NCBI GenBank assembly: GCA_020860885.1
Contig: JAJBTS010000067.1
Coordinates: 1 to 15,025 of the forward strand
DNA: 15,025 nucleotides
Origin: Bacteroidales bacterium
Lineage (GTDB): Bacteria; Bacteroidota; Bacteroidia; Bacteroidales; Azobacteroidaceae
Direction of reading: 5' to 3'
The notes beneath the pieces are model-generated. The model made no database searches. It was not told the origin of the DNA and worked only from the letters and a program-made list of their open reading frames with translations. The translations under genes and the position numbers were made by a program. Positions 1-8,315 of the stretch are shown here, piece by piece (position 1 is the stretch's first letter; each line of letters opens with the position of its first letter).

Positions 1-10
1 TATTAAAACA

Positions 11-2332
11 ATGAAAAGAATTCAATATATAGGGCTAACGGCTATTTTCTTATTGTGTACTATTTTCAATAGCCGTGCACAGGAAGAACTTACTCTTTCT
101 TTTACGATTGATCCGATTGAAACATTACAACAGATGGGTGATTTCAAAATTATTCCTTCCAGTGCGGATGCAAGTAATTTTGAACCGGATAGAGCTACCG
201 AAGGAGATATTAAATTCGCCTACGACGGAAATATGTCCACCATGTATCATTCTTCGTGGGATGAAACGGAATTTCCAATTACATTGAACTTTTATTTTAA
301 CGATGCGGAGCAGGTGGATTATATAATTTATCATCCACGCTCTTCGGGAGTAAATGGAAATTTCATCGAATTTTCTCTCTATTATATCAATCAGCAGGAT
401 GAGGTGATTAAAATCAATGATTATGATTTCGGAGGTTCCTCTGAACAATCTACTATGGAATTTGACGAACCTATCCTCAACCCAAAAGCCTTTCGGTTTG
501 TGATTGAATCCGGCGTTGCAGATGATAATACGGTAGGATACGCCAGTTGTGCAGAGATGGAATTCTACAGGGAAAATACCAGTGGTATTGATTTAACTGA
601 AATATTTATTGATGATATTTATTCCGGATTAAAACCCGGTGTAACCCGTGAACAAATCCTTGAAAACAAATCTATGCCTGTCTTTTTCAAAAAGCTGGCA
701 TTGGAATATCTATCCGGCGAATATCCTTTTTTCAGGGTTCAGGAGTATGAGGCTTATCGTCCGGTTAGCAATCTGGTAAGTGAATTCAAAACCAGTTCAT
801 ACAATCAATACGAGAATCCTACCGGAATTTGGGCGGAAACAGGAAAACAATTGGTTGTATTTGTTCCGGATACCAAAGGGGAAGATATTTCTCTTACTAT
901 TCGCAACTGGACGACCAATACTTCCAGATCCCATATTCTGAGACAAGGTATTAATTATATTACTCCGGGTATTTCAGGACAGACCTACATTAATTATTAT
1001 ACTTTAAATTACCAGACTGCTGAACCGATTAAAATTCATATTGCAGGGGGTGGAGTGAATGGTTATTTCGACAGGAATATACATGAAGCCGAAGATTGGC
1101 CTACAATATTGAACAGTGCCGTAGGAACTCATCTGGATATAAAAGGAAATTATACAAATCTTTCTTTCCATGTGGCTTCTTTGAAATCTGTTTGCCCGAC
1201 GGATGGTATGAGATTGATTGAACTTTACGATGAAATTATTTACATGCAATTCGAACAAATGGGATTGGTTAAGTACAATAAAATTCCAAAGAATCATATG
1301 TTTTCCAGAAATATGGAAACAGGGTATATGCATGCCGACGGTATTGGAGCTGCATTTGTAAATTCTTCCATGAGTGCGGTAGGAAGACCTTCAACTATTG
1401 TAACAGGAGATAATAGCTGGGGAATTGCTCACGAGTATGGGCATGTGAACCAAATTCGTCCGGGATTAAGATGGATCGGTACAGTGGAATGTACGAACAA
1501 TATTTTCTCTTCTTATGCTCAGTATATGCTGACCACAAAATATTCGACTCTTCACTTGCGTTTAGAGCATGAAACTTGTACGGATATACAGGGAGGAACA
1601 AGTGTTATGGGAGGTCGTTTTAATTCTCATCTTCATTATGGAGTCCTTTTGGGAGATAATTGGTTGTTCCAGTGGGGTCAGGATGGTACAAGCGACCATT
1701 TTGTAAAATTAGTTCCTATGTGGCAATTGAATCTTTATTTCAAGGTGGCAGGAGATGCTCCGTGGGCTAAGCCCGATTGGTACGGTGATATCTGTGAAGA
1801 AACAAGAAATACTGCGGATGGCAGCTTCTCAAATGGACAGCATCAGATTAATTTTATGAAAAGAGCCTGTAAATATACACAAACCGATCTCATAGAGTTC
1901 TTTGAAAAGGCAGGTATGTTGAAACCCGTTGACCAGACTATAGACGACTACGGAACCCAGAGGCTTACCATTACAGAAGCTATGTGTCAGGAAGTGAGAG
2001 ATTTCGTTGCTCAAAACGGATGGCAAAAACCTACCGGCGTTATTAACTACATCAGCGGTAATACAATTAGAATTTACAACGAGCAACTTCCGGTGGAAGG
2101 AACTCTGAATACAGGGGTTACTGGAAGCGGAACATCTCGTACAGTTAATCATTCCGTATGGAAGAATGCCGTTGTCTATAAAACTTACCAGGGAGAAGAA
2201 GTGGTTCGGATAACCATGGCTGGCACGGGAGTAAAAGATAATTCTTCTACTATTGTTCCTTATCCGGCAGGAGCAACTAAAATCGTAGCAGTTTCCTGGG
2301 ATGGTAAAGAGTTCCCGGTTTATCAACCCTAA
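11..2332 (+). CDS. Secreted M60 (enhancin/mucinase-like) zinc metallopeptidase with N-terminal discoidin-like domain
   Basis: Predicted 773-residue exported protein. Residues 1-23 form a signal peptide (basic start, hydrophobic core, SRA-Q cleavage site) with no lipobox, so export to the periplasm or outside is likely. Residues about 40-188 look like an F5/8 type C (discoidin) carbohydrate-binding fold. The catalytic domain (about 255-600) carries the gluzincin signature HEYGH at 474-478 with the third ligand Glu493 (ECTNN), matching the M60 pattern HExxH-x(8-28)-E. A C-terminal beta-rich domain of about 690-773 resembles the accessory domain often found after M60 catalytic modules. Known M60 enzymes of gut Bacteroidota cleave heavily O-glycosylated proteins such as mucins, so the substrate is probably a host glycoprotein (inference). 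The start is the first ATG, which gives the signal peptide directly. The window begins 10 bp upstream, so its promoter and any SusC/SusD neighbours cannot be seen. It converges on the ferritin gene and ends before a strong terminator. Confidence 0.9.
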   Translation: MKRIQYIGLTAIFLLCTIFNSRAQEELTLSFTIDPIETLQQMGDFKIIPSSADASNFEPDRATEGDIKFAYDGNMSTMYHSSWDETEFPITLNFYFNDAEQVDYIIYHPRSSGVNGNFIEFSLYYINQQDEVIKINDYDFGGSSEQSTMEFDEPILNPKAFRFVIESGVADDNTVGYASCAEMEFYRENTSGIDLTEIFIDDIYSGLKPGVTREQILENKSMPVFFKKLALEYLSGEYPFFRVQEYEAYRPVSNLVSEFKTSSYNQYENPTGIWAETGKQLVVFVPDTKGEDISLTIRNWTTNTSRSHILRQGINYITPGISGQTYINYYTLNYQTAEPIKIHIAGGGVNGYFDRNIHEAEDWPTILNSAVGTHLDIKGNYTNLSFHVASLKSVCPTDGMRLIELYDEIIYMQFEQMGLVKYNKIPKNHMFSRNMETGYMHADGIGAAFVNSSMSAVGRPSTIVTGDNSWGIAHEYGHVNQIRPGLRWIGTVECTNNIFSSYAQYMLTTKYSTLHLRLEHETCTDIQGGTSVMGGRFNSHLHYGVLLGDNWLFQWGQDGTSDHFVKLVPMWQLNLYFKVAGDAPWAKPDWYGDICEETRNTADGSFSNGQHQINFMKRACKYTQTDLIEFFEKAGMLKPVDQTIDDYGTQRLTITEAMCQEVRDFVAQNGWQKPTGVINYISGNTIRIYNEQLPVEGTLNTGVTGSGTSRTVNHSVWKNAVVYKTYQGEEVVRITMAGTGVKDNSSTIVPYPAGATKIVAVSWDGKEFPVYQP

Positions 2333-2354
2333 TCAGAATGTTACAATTCTAAAT

Positions 2355-2388
2355 AAAAAATGCACGGAGAGATGTCCGTGCATTTTTT
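2355..2388. terminator. Bidirectional intrinsic terminator between the M60 peptidase and ferritin genes
   Basis: A perfect 14-bp inverted repeat (AAAAAATGCACGGA, 6-nt loop, TCCGTGCATTTTTT) lies between two convergent genes. It has A and T runs at both ends, so it can terminate transcription on either strand. Confidence 0.93.
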
Positions 2389-2410
2389 GTTTGTTAAGTT
2401 CTTTTCTTTA

Positions 2411-2893
2411 TTATCTTTTTCCTAAATCATGGTTGATAGAATAAAGACCGTGTACTCCAAATATATTGAACTTATCGAGAATCCCTTGAACTGTTTCCTC
2501 TTCTTCTACCTGTTCTATAATAAACCAACGAAGGAATTCCTGGGTTGCTTTATCATTCTCCTCAATCGCTAAATCCATTAATTTATCGATTAATTCCGAA
2601 ACATGGCATTCATGACTGTAAACATGCTCGAAAACAGCTTGTGGGTTCTCCCATTTTTCATGAATTGCGTCAATATGATCGATCACCACTTTCCCTCCTC
2701 TTTTCATGGAGTAATCAATTAATTTGTATGCATGTTCCAACTCTTCTTCTGATTGCTTTTTCATCCAATGAGCACACCCGTCAAGACCCATATCCATAAA
2801 ATATACGGCCATGGAAAGATAAAGGTTGGACGACCACATTTCCGCTTTAATCTGTTCATTAAAGGCATCTGAAAGTTTTTTCGTTAATTTCAT
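2411..2893 (-). CDS. ftnA: Non-haem ferritin (iron storage)
   Basis: A 160-residue bacterial ferritin that forms the usual 24-subunit cytoplasmic shell, oxidises Fe(II) and stores it as ferric mineral. The ferroxidase-site residues are present: Glu18, Glu51 and His54 (ExxH), Glu95, and Glu127/Gln128 in the fourth helix. The length and four-helix pattern fit FtnA. It is the last gene of the ahpC-ahpF-ferritin cluster, starting 15 bp after the ahpF stop, so it is probably cotranscribed. Coupling a peroxidase system to iron sequestration makes sense because both limit Fenton chemistry. The ATG at 2893 leaves no room for a promoter of its own. The terminator at 2355-2388 follows it. Confidence 0.95.
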   Translation of the reverse strand: MKLTKKLSDAFNEQIKAEMWSSNLYLSMAVYFMDMGLDGCAHWMKKQSEEELEHAYKLIDYSMKRGGKVVIDHIDAIHEKWENPQAVFEHVYSHECHVSELIDKLMDLAIEENDKATQEFLRWFIIEQVEEEETVQGILDKFNIFGVHGLYSINHDLGKR

Positions 2894-2908
2894 AATTGCA
2901 TTTTTTTA

Positions 2909-4462
2909 TTATAATAATCCTCTTATTCTGTCTTCGAAAGCCGATAGAGCAGCTTTTGCTCCTTCTCCCATTGATATTATGATTTGCTTATAAGGCACCG
3001 TAGACACGTCGCCTGCAGCGTATATCCCCGGTACGTTGATCCTGCAAAACAGGTCGATTTCTATCTCTCCGATAGCATTTGTTTTCAGAAGATCTTTGAA
3101 AACATCACTGTTTGCTTTTAGTCCGATTTGTACAAACACACCATCCAGATCTACGATCCGTTCCTCATTGGTTTTACGATCTTTCACTTTAATACCCACA
3201 AGTTTTTCGTTATCTCCGATTACTTCCATAGTCTGAGAACCAACACAGACTTCAACATTAGGTAAACTTTTAAGTTTTTCCTGTAATACTTTGTCTGCTT
3301 TTAAGTCTTCAAGGAATTCAAAAACAGTAACCTTAGAGCATGTTCCCGCAAGGTCAATAGCCGCTTCAATACCGGAATTTCCTCCTCCGATTACTGCGGT
3401 ATGTTTTCCTTTGTAAAAGGGGCCGTCGCAATGAGGACAGAAAGCAACTCCTTTACCGATGTATTGAGACTCTCCTGCCACATTCAGTCTGCGCCAGTTT
3501 GCTCCGGTAGCAATAATAAGTGCAGGAGACACATACACCTCACCTCCCTTTACAGAAATTACTTTTTGATTTCCATCCAGTTCCAATCTCTCTACCGTTC
3601 GATTTTCCAGGATGTCGATAGGATATTCCAACATATGAGTCCTAAGATCGTTGGCCAACTGCTGACCTGTAGTTTTAGGTACCGAAATAACGTTTTCTAT
3701 ACCTACCGTTTCTTTTACCTGTCCTCCGATACGTTCTGCCAGAACAGCAACTTTAAGTCCTTTACGTGCGGAATAAATGGCTGCGGAAGAACCTGCCGGC
3801 CCTCCACCGATAACGATTACATCGTATTCTTTTCTTTCTCCGGATATTGCAGATGCTGTTTCCGTTCCATATTTTGTTTCCAGTTTTTCGAGCAATTCTC
3901 CAAAATCGGCACGTCCCGAATGAATAAACTCCCCGTCGGCATATACCGAAGGAACCGCTTGTATCTTTAATCTGTCGACTTCTTCCTGATTTATGGCTCC
4001 GTCAACAGTTTCGTGAGTTATATCCGGATTAATTACAGTCATCAGATTGAAAGCTTGCGCTACATCCGGACAGTTGGTACAAGTAAGTGAAACATACGTG
4101 GTAATATTGATCTTTCCTTTAAGAGCTTTTACCCGGTTTTGAATGAATTCATCGGGAAAATTCTTCCCTTTGAGATCTAAATTCAATATCGCCAAGAGTA
4201 AAGTGGAGAACTCATGACCGTTTGGAACGGTGCGGAATTTAATTCCGCTTCTTTTCCCGTCTTTCAGAATATGGAATTCTAATCCATTCCCTGTATTTAT
4301 TTTACATTCTATCTTGTCGGAGCAGGAAGCAACATCTTCCAGTAATCCGATTAATTCTTCCCGTTCTTCATGTGAATCACTGATATAAATATCCAACACA
4401 TAAGAAGAAGAAAGATTGGAAAAGATAGATTTTACCTGTTCTTTTAATGAAGTGTCTAACAT
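2909..4462 (-). CDS. ahpF: Alkyl hydroperoxide reductase subunit F (NADH:peroxiredoxin oxidoreductase)
   Basis: A flavoprotein of 517 residues that passes electrons from NADH to AhpC. Residues 1-200 form the tandem thioredoxin-like N-terminal domain with its CTNC dithiol at Cys128/Cys131. The FAD-binding GGGPAGS is at 219-225 and the NADH-binding GGGNSG at 359-364. The TrxR-like redox centre CPHC is at 342-345, and a C-terminal GIYAAGDVS completes FAD binding. The length matches the family (about 520). An upstream in-frame TTG at 4495 would add 11 residues, but that extension lies inside the intercistronic hairpin and does not look like AhpF, so the ATG at 4462 was chosen. It lies 79 bp after ahpC and 15 bp before ferritin. 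Confidence 0.96.
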   Translation of the reverse strand: MLDTSLKEQVKSIFSNLSSSYVLDIYISDSHEEREELIGLLEDVASCSDKIECKINTGNGLEFHILKDGKRSGIKFRTVPNGHEFSTLLLAILNLDLKGKNFPDEFIQNRVKALKGKINITTYVSLTCTNCPDVAQAFNLMTVINPDITHETVDGAINQEEVDRLKIQAVPSVYADGEFIHSGRADFGELLEKLETKYGTETASAISGERKEYDVIVIGGGPAGSSAAIYSARKGLKVAVLAERIGGQVKETVGIENVISVPKTTGQQLANDLRTHMLEYPIDILENRTVERLELDGNQKVISVKGGEVYVSPALIIATGANWRRLNVAGESQYIGKGVAFCPHCDGPFYKGKHTAVIGGGNSGIEAAIDLAGTCSKVTVFEFLEDLKADKVLQEKLKSLPNVEVCVGSQTMEVIGDNEKLVGIKVKDRKTNEERIVDLDGVFVQIGLKANSDVFKDLLKTNAIGEIEIDLFCRINVPGIYAAGDVSTVPYKQIIISMGEGAKAALSAFEDRIRGLL

Positions 4463-4480
4463 AAGTATAGCTTTTAATTT

Positions 4481-4517
4481 AAAAAAATAGGGCAAATGTT
4501 ATGAAACAATTTACCCC
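4481..4517 (-). terminator. Intercistronic hairpin plus U-run between ahpC and ahpF (candidate attenuator)
   Basis: On the transcribed strand GGGGTAAAT (4517-4509) can pair with ATTTGCCCT (4497-4489). This gives nine pairs, two of them G-U, across an 11-nt loop, followed by ATTTTTTT. The form is a weak intrinsic terminator that could stop part of the transcripts after ahpC, making AhpC more abundant than AhpF. Termination efficiency is inferred, not measured. Confidence 0.6.
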
Positions 4518-4541
4518 ATTATCTTTGTAACATTATCTAAA

Positions 4542-5108
4542 TTATATCTTTCCTACAAGATCAATTCCAGGTTTAAGAGTTTTATCTCCTTTTTTCCATT
4601 TAGCAGGGCAAACTTCGTTCGGATGTTCAGCTACGAATTGTGCAGCTTCTACTTTACGAAGCAATTCAGTTGCATTCCTTCCGATACCATTATCGTGGAT
4701 TTCGCAAACTTTAATTTCTCCTTCTGGATTGAATAAGAATGTTCCGCGGTATGCGATTCCTTCTTCTTCGATATATACTCCTAACGCACATGATAAAGCT
4801 CCGGTAGGATCAGCCAACATCGGATAATTAATCTTTTGAATGCTGGGTGAATGATCGTGCCATGCTTTATGAACAAAATGAGTGTCGGTACTAACCGAAT
4901 AAATTTCTACACCCATTTCCTGAAACTTAGCATAATTGTCCGCCATATCTTCCAGTTCAGTCGGACAAACAAAAGTAAAATCGGCAGGATAAAAGAAGAA
5001 TATACCCCATTTACCTTTTACATCTTTGTCTGTAATTGTTTTGAAATCACCGTTGTGGTAAGCGTTCACTTTGAACTCAGGAATAATTGAATTAATAATT
5101 GGTGTCAT
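4542..5108 (-). CDS. ahpC: Alkyl hydroperoxide reductase subunit C (typical 2-Cys peroxiredoxin)
   Basis: A 188-residue cytoplasmic peroxiredoxin that reduces H2O2, organic hydroperoxides and peroxynitrite, and is itself re-reduced by AhpF. The peroxidatic Cys48 sits in PADFTFVCPTE with its helper Thr45. Arg121 (RGTF) fits the conserved active-site arginine. The resolving Cys167 is in the EVCPAKW motif near the C terminus, and the protein ends with the family's GIDLVGKI. The length equals E. coli AhpC to within a residue. It is the first gene of the ahpC-ahpF-ferritin cluster and has a strong promoter and a palindromic operator in its leader. Confidence 0.97.
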   Translation of the reverse strand: MTPIINSIIPEFKVNAYHNGDFKTITDKDVKGKWGIFFFYPADFTFVCPTELEDMADNYAKFQEMGVEIYSVSTDTHFVHKAWHDHSPSIQKINYPMLADPTGALSCALGVYIEEEGIAYRGTFLFNPEGEIKVCEIHDNGIGRNATELLRKVEAAQFVAEHPNEVCPAKWKKGDKTLKPGIDLVGKI

Positions 5109-5133
5109 AATTTATAGTTTTATTTTTAACATC

Positions 5134-5148
5134 TTGTAATGATTACAA
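5134..5148. promoter_or_regulatory. Candidate PerR/Fur-family operator at the ahpC transcription start
   Basis: TTGTAATGATTACAA is a perfect 7-1-7 inverted repeat. It differs from the Bacillus PerR-box consensus TTATAATNATTATAA at one position per half-site. It overlaps the last bases of the ahpC -7 element and the predicted start point, where a bound repressor would block initiation. Which regulator binds (PerR, Fur or another) is inference; OxyR would be the main rival in Bacteroidales. Confidence 0.6.
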
Positions 5149-5175
5149 AAGTATAACTTTTTTATTTAATAGCAA
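5146..5175 (-). promoter_or_regulatory. ahpC promoter (Bacteroidota -33/-7 type)
   Basis: On the minus strand TTG (5175-5173), a 19-bp spacer and TACTTTTG (5153-5146) match the Bacteroidota sigma-ABfr consensus TTG-N19-TAnnTTTG. The start point should fall near 5143, giving a leader of about 35 nt before the ahpC ATG at 5108. Confidence 0.75.
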
Positions 5176-5311
5176 AACTTTTAGACAAAAAATAAGTCAA
5201 AAGATTAGATTTTATCTTTCAACGGATATAATCTCCCTTCTCCTTATTTAAACATCCCTATGGGCAGTTATGTTTTAGTAAGGGAAGTAGGGATTTTCAG
5301 ATTATTAACTG

Positions 5312-6727
5312 CTATAAATATTTGGATAAAACTTTTATTCCTTTTTCCAGATTCTCTTTGGACAGGGAAGCATAACCTAATCTTATTCCGGAAACAGGCT
5401 CTGAAAAACTAAACCGGTCGGGAGTATAGAATCCTACCTTTTTCAGATGGGTTAATTCGTTTATTTTATGAAGGTCTTTATTTTCCAGTGGTTGAAGCCA
5501 GAAGGCCAATCCGCCGTCGGGTTTTTTATAGATAACCTTATCTTTCAGATAATAGTCCAGAAGAGAATCAAAAAAGTCTCTTTTCTCCATATAGTAATTA
5601 ACCATTCTTTTTTTATGGCGCGTAATATCTCCCGAATTTATCAGTTCCAGGATCGCTTGTTCCATAATACTGTCTCCTTGCCGGTCAATAATTCTCCGTA
5701 AATTTCCCACTTGTTCTATAAAGTCCGTAGAACTGTATATATATCCGATGCGAATAGCCGGAGCTATTAACTTACTCAAAGTTCCTACATATATATAATT
5801 ATGAACGCCTTCATAAGCAGAAACGGGCATTACCGGGCGTTGGCCGAAATGGTACTCGTTGTCGTAATCGTCTTCAATAATCGTGAACTGATATTCGTTG
5901 GATAACTCAATGAGTTTTAATCTTCTGCTCAGACTAAGCGTGACTGTGGTCGGGTATTGGTGATGCGGAGTGATATGAATGGCTTTTACTTTGTTTTTCT
6001 GTAATACTTCTTCTATAATATCGGTTCGGATTCCTTCTTCGTCAACAGGAATGGGTAGGAGCTTTGCTCCCGCGTGGGTGAAAGTTTCCCATGCCGGCTT
6101 AAATCCCGGATTCTCGATCAATACGACGTCACCTTTTGTTAAAAGACATTGTGCCGTGAGATAAAATGCCATCTGGCTTCCCCGTGTAATGCAGATCTGC
6201 TTGGCAGAAGTATTCATGCTCCGATTGTAATTCAACATTTTCGATACAGCTTCTCTGAAATGTATGTCGCCGAATTCACTTGCCAGATTCATCACCTGCC
6301 ATCCGGCTTTTTTTGCGAATATCCTTCGGTAAGAACGTGCCAGTTCGTTCATGGGAGCACAGGTAGTATCCGGAAATCCATCATCGAAGAATATCCTATC
6401 GTTTCGTGGGACTTCTATGCTTGAAAGATGTTGCTTTGTATTGCTTTTATGGGATAAGATAACGGAAGGTAATTTATCGGAGACATAACTGCCCTTTCGT
6501 TCGGAGGTTGCTAACCATCCTTCCGATAAAAGGATATCGAATGCCTGTACGACTGTATTGCGGTTTACATTCAGAGAAGAGGCTATCTGCCGGGTTCCGG
6601 GTAAGGCTTCACCCGCTTTTAGAGTTCCGTTCTTAATATACGAGATGATCTCGTCTGCAATCTGGAGATAGATTGCTTTAGAAGAGTTTTTATCTATTTT
6701 AAATTGAAGCAACCAAGGTCGTATCAT
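5312..6727 (-). CDS. pdxR: MocR/PdxR-type transcriptional regulator (GntR wHTH fused to aminotransferase-like domain)
   Basis: 471 residues in the MocR arrangement. A GntR winged helix-turn-helix lies at about 15-85 (IYLQIADEI...LPGTRQIA...NRNTVVQAF...GSYV). A fold-type I aminotransferase-like domain of about 105-470 includes EDDYDNEYHF (285-294) and the PLP-binding lysine Lys319 in VGTLSK. PdxR-type members sense PLP and control pdxST. Divergent placement 90 bp from pdxS supports this role, and the symbol rests on that context. A GTG start at 6760 would add 11 residues but lies inside the candidate -7 element, so the ATG at 6727 was chosen. Downstream, ATCCCTA (5254-5260) and TAGGGAT (5288-5294) could form a weak 7-bp stem; no convincing terminator was seen. 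Confidence 0.88.
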   Translation of the reverse strand: MIRPWLLQFKIDKNSSKAIYLQIADEIISYIKNGTLKAGEALPGTRQIASSLNVNRNTVVQAFDILLSEGWLATSERKGSYVSDKLPSVILSHKSNTKQHLSSIEVPRNDRIFFDDGFPDTTCAPMNELARSYRRIFAKKAGWQVMNLASEFGDIHFREAVSKMLNYNRSMNTSAKQICITRGSQMAFYLTAQCLLTKGDVVLIENPGFKPAWETFTHAGAKLLPIPVDEEGIRTDIIEEVLQKNKVKAIHITPHHQYPTTVTLSLSRRLKLIELSNEYQFTIIEDDYDNEYHFGQRPVMPVSAYEGVHNYIYVGTLSKLIAPAIRIGYIYSSTDFIEQVGNLRRIIDRQGDSIMEQAILELINSGDITRHKKRMVNYYMEKRDFFDSLLDYYLKDKVIYKKPDGGLAFWLQPLENKDLHKINELTHLKKVGFYTPDRFSFSEPVSGIRLGYASLSKENLEKGIKVLSKYL

Positions 6728-6789
6728 CTGGACTAGGAATATTTGTTTAAACTGGTACACAAATATAGTCCAATTAAGCTATATTTTTG
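6728..6789. promoter_or_regulatory. Divergent pdxR / pdxST control region with nested dyads and two -7 elements
   Basis: The minus strand has TATATTTG (6767-6760) as a -7 box for pdxR. The plus strand has TATTTTTG (6782-6789) as a -7 box for pdxS. Neither has a good TTG at -33, which fits activator-dependent control. Candidate binding sites are the inverted pair CTGGACTA (6728-6735) and TAGTCCAA (6766-6773), 7 of 8 matching. Inside them ATATTTGT (6739-6746) and ACAAATAT (6759-6766) form a perfect pair around a 12-bp spacer containing CTGGTAC. The right arms cover the pdxR -7 box, as expected for autorepression. Confidence 0.5.
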
Positions 6790-6817
6790 CATAAAATATT
6801 ATCTAAAATTATAAATT

Positions 6818-7705
6818 ATGCAAAGAGAAAAGATCAATGAAAGGTATGAACTGAATAAGAATTTGGCTCAAATGCTAAAAGGCGGGGTAATTATGGATGT
6901 TTCCACTCCTGAACAGGCGCGTATTGCGGAAGAAGCAGGCGCGGCAGCGGTAATGGCATTGGAAAGGATACCTGCCGATATTCGTGCCGCCGGAGGCGTT
7001 TCGCGGATGAGTGATCCTAAAATGATAAAAGGAATACAGGAAGCTGTGAGTATCCCTGTTATGGCTAAAGTGCGTATCGGGCATTTTGTGGAAGCCCAGA
7101 TATTGGAAGCTCTGGAAATTGATTATATAGACGAAAGTGAAGTTCTTTCTCCGGCAGACGATAAATATCACGTCGATAAATCCAAATTCAAAGTTCCTTT
7201 TGTCTGTGGTGCTAAAAACTTAGGTGAAGCGCTGCGCCGTATTGCTGAAGGAGCATCTATGATTCGTACTAAAGGCGAACCGGGAACAGGAGATGTGGTT
7301 CAGGGCGTGCGACATATGCGGGCGATGACATCCGAAATAAGACGGATACAAAATATGCAGGAAGATGAATTGTATTACGCAGCGAAAGAATTGCAGGTTC
7401 CTGTTGAATTATTGAGAAGTGTACATGAAAACGGAAAGCTTCCCGTGGTGAATTTTGCTGCCGGAGGGGTCGCTACTCCTGCCGATGCCGCATTGATGAT
7501 GCAATTAGGGGCGGAAGGAGTTTTTGTAGGTTCAGGTATTTTTAAGTCAGGAAATCCTGCCAAAAGAGCACAGGCTATTGTGAAGGCAGTCACGAATTTC
7601 AACGATCCGGTACTATTGGCCGAAATATCTGCGGATCTTGGAGAAGCTATGGTAGGGATTAATGAAAATGAAATTCAATTGCTAATGGCAGAACGGGGAA
7701 TCTAA
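6818..7705 (+). CDS. pdxS: Pyridoxal 5'-phosphate synthase subunit PdxS
   Basis: The 295-residue synthase subunit of the DXP-independent vitamin B6 pathway. It joins ribose 5-phosphate, glyceraldehyde 3-phosphate and ammonia into PLP as a dodecamer of TIM barrels. Active-site residues are visible: Asp27 (VIMDVST), Lys84 in VMAKVRIGH and Lys152 in [11 protein letters not shown], each three residues later than in B. subtilis PdxS. The ribose-phosphate loops GEPGTGD and [10 protein letters not shown] are also conserved. The length is normal. Its stop codon abuts the pdxT start with no spacer, which suggests translational coupling of the two partners. Control probably comes from the divergent MocR-type regulator. 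Confidence 0.98.
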   Translation: MQREKINERYELNKNLAQMLKGGVIMDVSTPEQARIAEEAGAAAVMALERIPADIRAAGGVSRMSDPKMIKGIQEAVSIPVMAKVRIGHFVEAQILEALEIDYIDESEVLSPADDKYHVDKSKFKVPFVCGAKNLGEALRRIAEGASMIRTKGEPGTGDVVQGVRHMRAMTSEIRRIQNMQEDELYYAAKELQVPVELLRSVHENGKLPVVNFAAGGVATPADAALMMQLGAEGVFVGSGIFKSGNPAKRAQAIVKAVTNFNDPVLLAEISADLGEAMVGINENEIQLLMAERGI

Positions 7706-8290
7706 ATGATAATAGGAGTTTTGGCCTTACAAGGCGGGTTTATAGAGCATATCCGGATGCTTCAATCGTTGCAAATCGGTTCCTTTGAAATACGAAAGAA
7801 AGAAGACCTAAACAAAGACATGGATGGATTAATTATCCCGGGAGGAGAAAGTACCACTATGGGGAAATTATTGAAAGATCTGGATCTTTACAATGATTTG
7901 AAAAAGAAAATCCAGGAAGGTTTACCCACTTTTGGTACATGCGCAGGAATGATACTTTTGGCTAAGAAGATTGCAGATAAGGAATCGGCTCATTTTGGAG
8001 TTATAGATATTGAAGTCAGGCGTAATGCTTACGGGCGGCAGTTGGGAAGTTTTCTTACCGAAGCCGAATTTAAAGGAATAGGAATTATTCCCATGACTTT
8101 TATCCGTGCTCCTTATATTGAAGTTGCGGGTCCGGGGGTTGAAATATTATCGGAGGTAGATAATCGTATAGTAGCTGCCCGGAGTAAGAATATCCTGGTC
8201 ACTTCTTATCATCCAGAACTGACTTCCGACAATAGGGTACATCGATACTTTATAGAAGAAGTGGTTAACGGAAAAGCCGGTGTCGGGTAA
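7706..8290 (+). CDS. pdxT: Pyridoxal 5'-phosphate synthase glutaminase subunit PdxT
   Basis: The 194-residue class I glutaminase that hydrolyses glutamine and feeds ammonia to PdxS. The catalytic triad is Cys79 (FGTCAGM), His169 and Glu171 (SYHPEL). The oxyanion and substrate loop PGGEST is at 45-50, and the PdxT-specific RNAYGRQ at 106-112. The ATG follows the pdxS TAA directly. The next gene is convergent with only 25 bp between, and no obvious terminator hairpin is present there. Confidence 0.97.
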   Translation: MIIGVLALQGGFIEHIRMLQSLQIGSFEIRKKEDLNKDMDGLIIPGGESTTMGKLLKDLDLYNDLKKKIQEGLPTFGTCAGMILLAKKIADKESAHFGVIDIEVRRNAYGRQLGSFLTEAEFKGIGIIPMTFIRAPYIEVAGPGVEILSEVDNRIVAARSKNILVTSYHPELTSDNRVHRYFIEEVVNGKAGVG

Positions 8291-8315
8291 AACTGTTTAG
8301 TATATGCATTCCTCT

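Noticed and set aside
3401..3970. A 189-codon plus-strand open frame
   Set aside because: It lies wholly antisense to the conserved FAD/redox region of ahpF and shows no family features.
4463..4495. TTG start extending AhpF by 11 residues
   Set aside because: The extension overlaps the intercistronic hairpin, is unlike AhpF N termini, and an ATG stands at the expected place.
5254..5294. Terminator for pdxR
   Set aside because: Only a 7-bp stem with a 27-nt loop and no U-run; too weak to list as a terminator.
6728..6760. GTG start extending the MocR regulator by 11 residues
   Set aside because: The codon overlaps the candidate -7 element, so it would not be within the mRNA.
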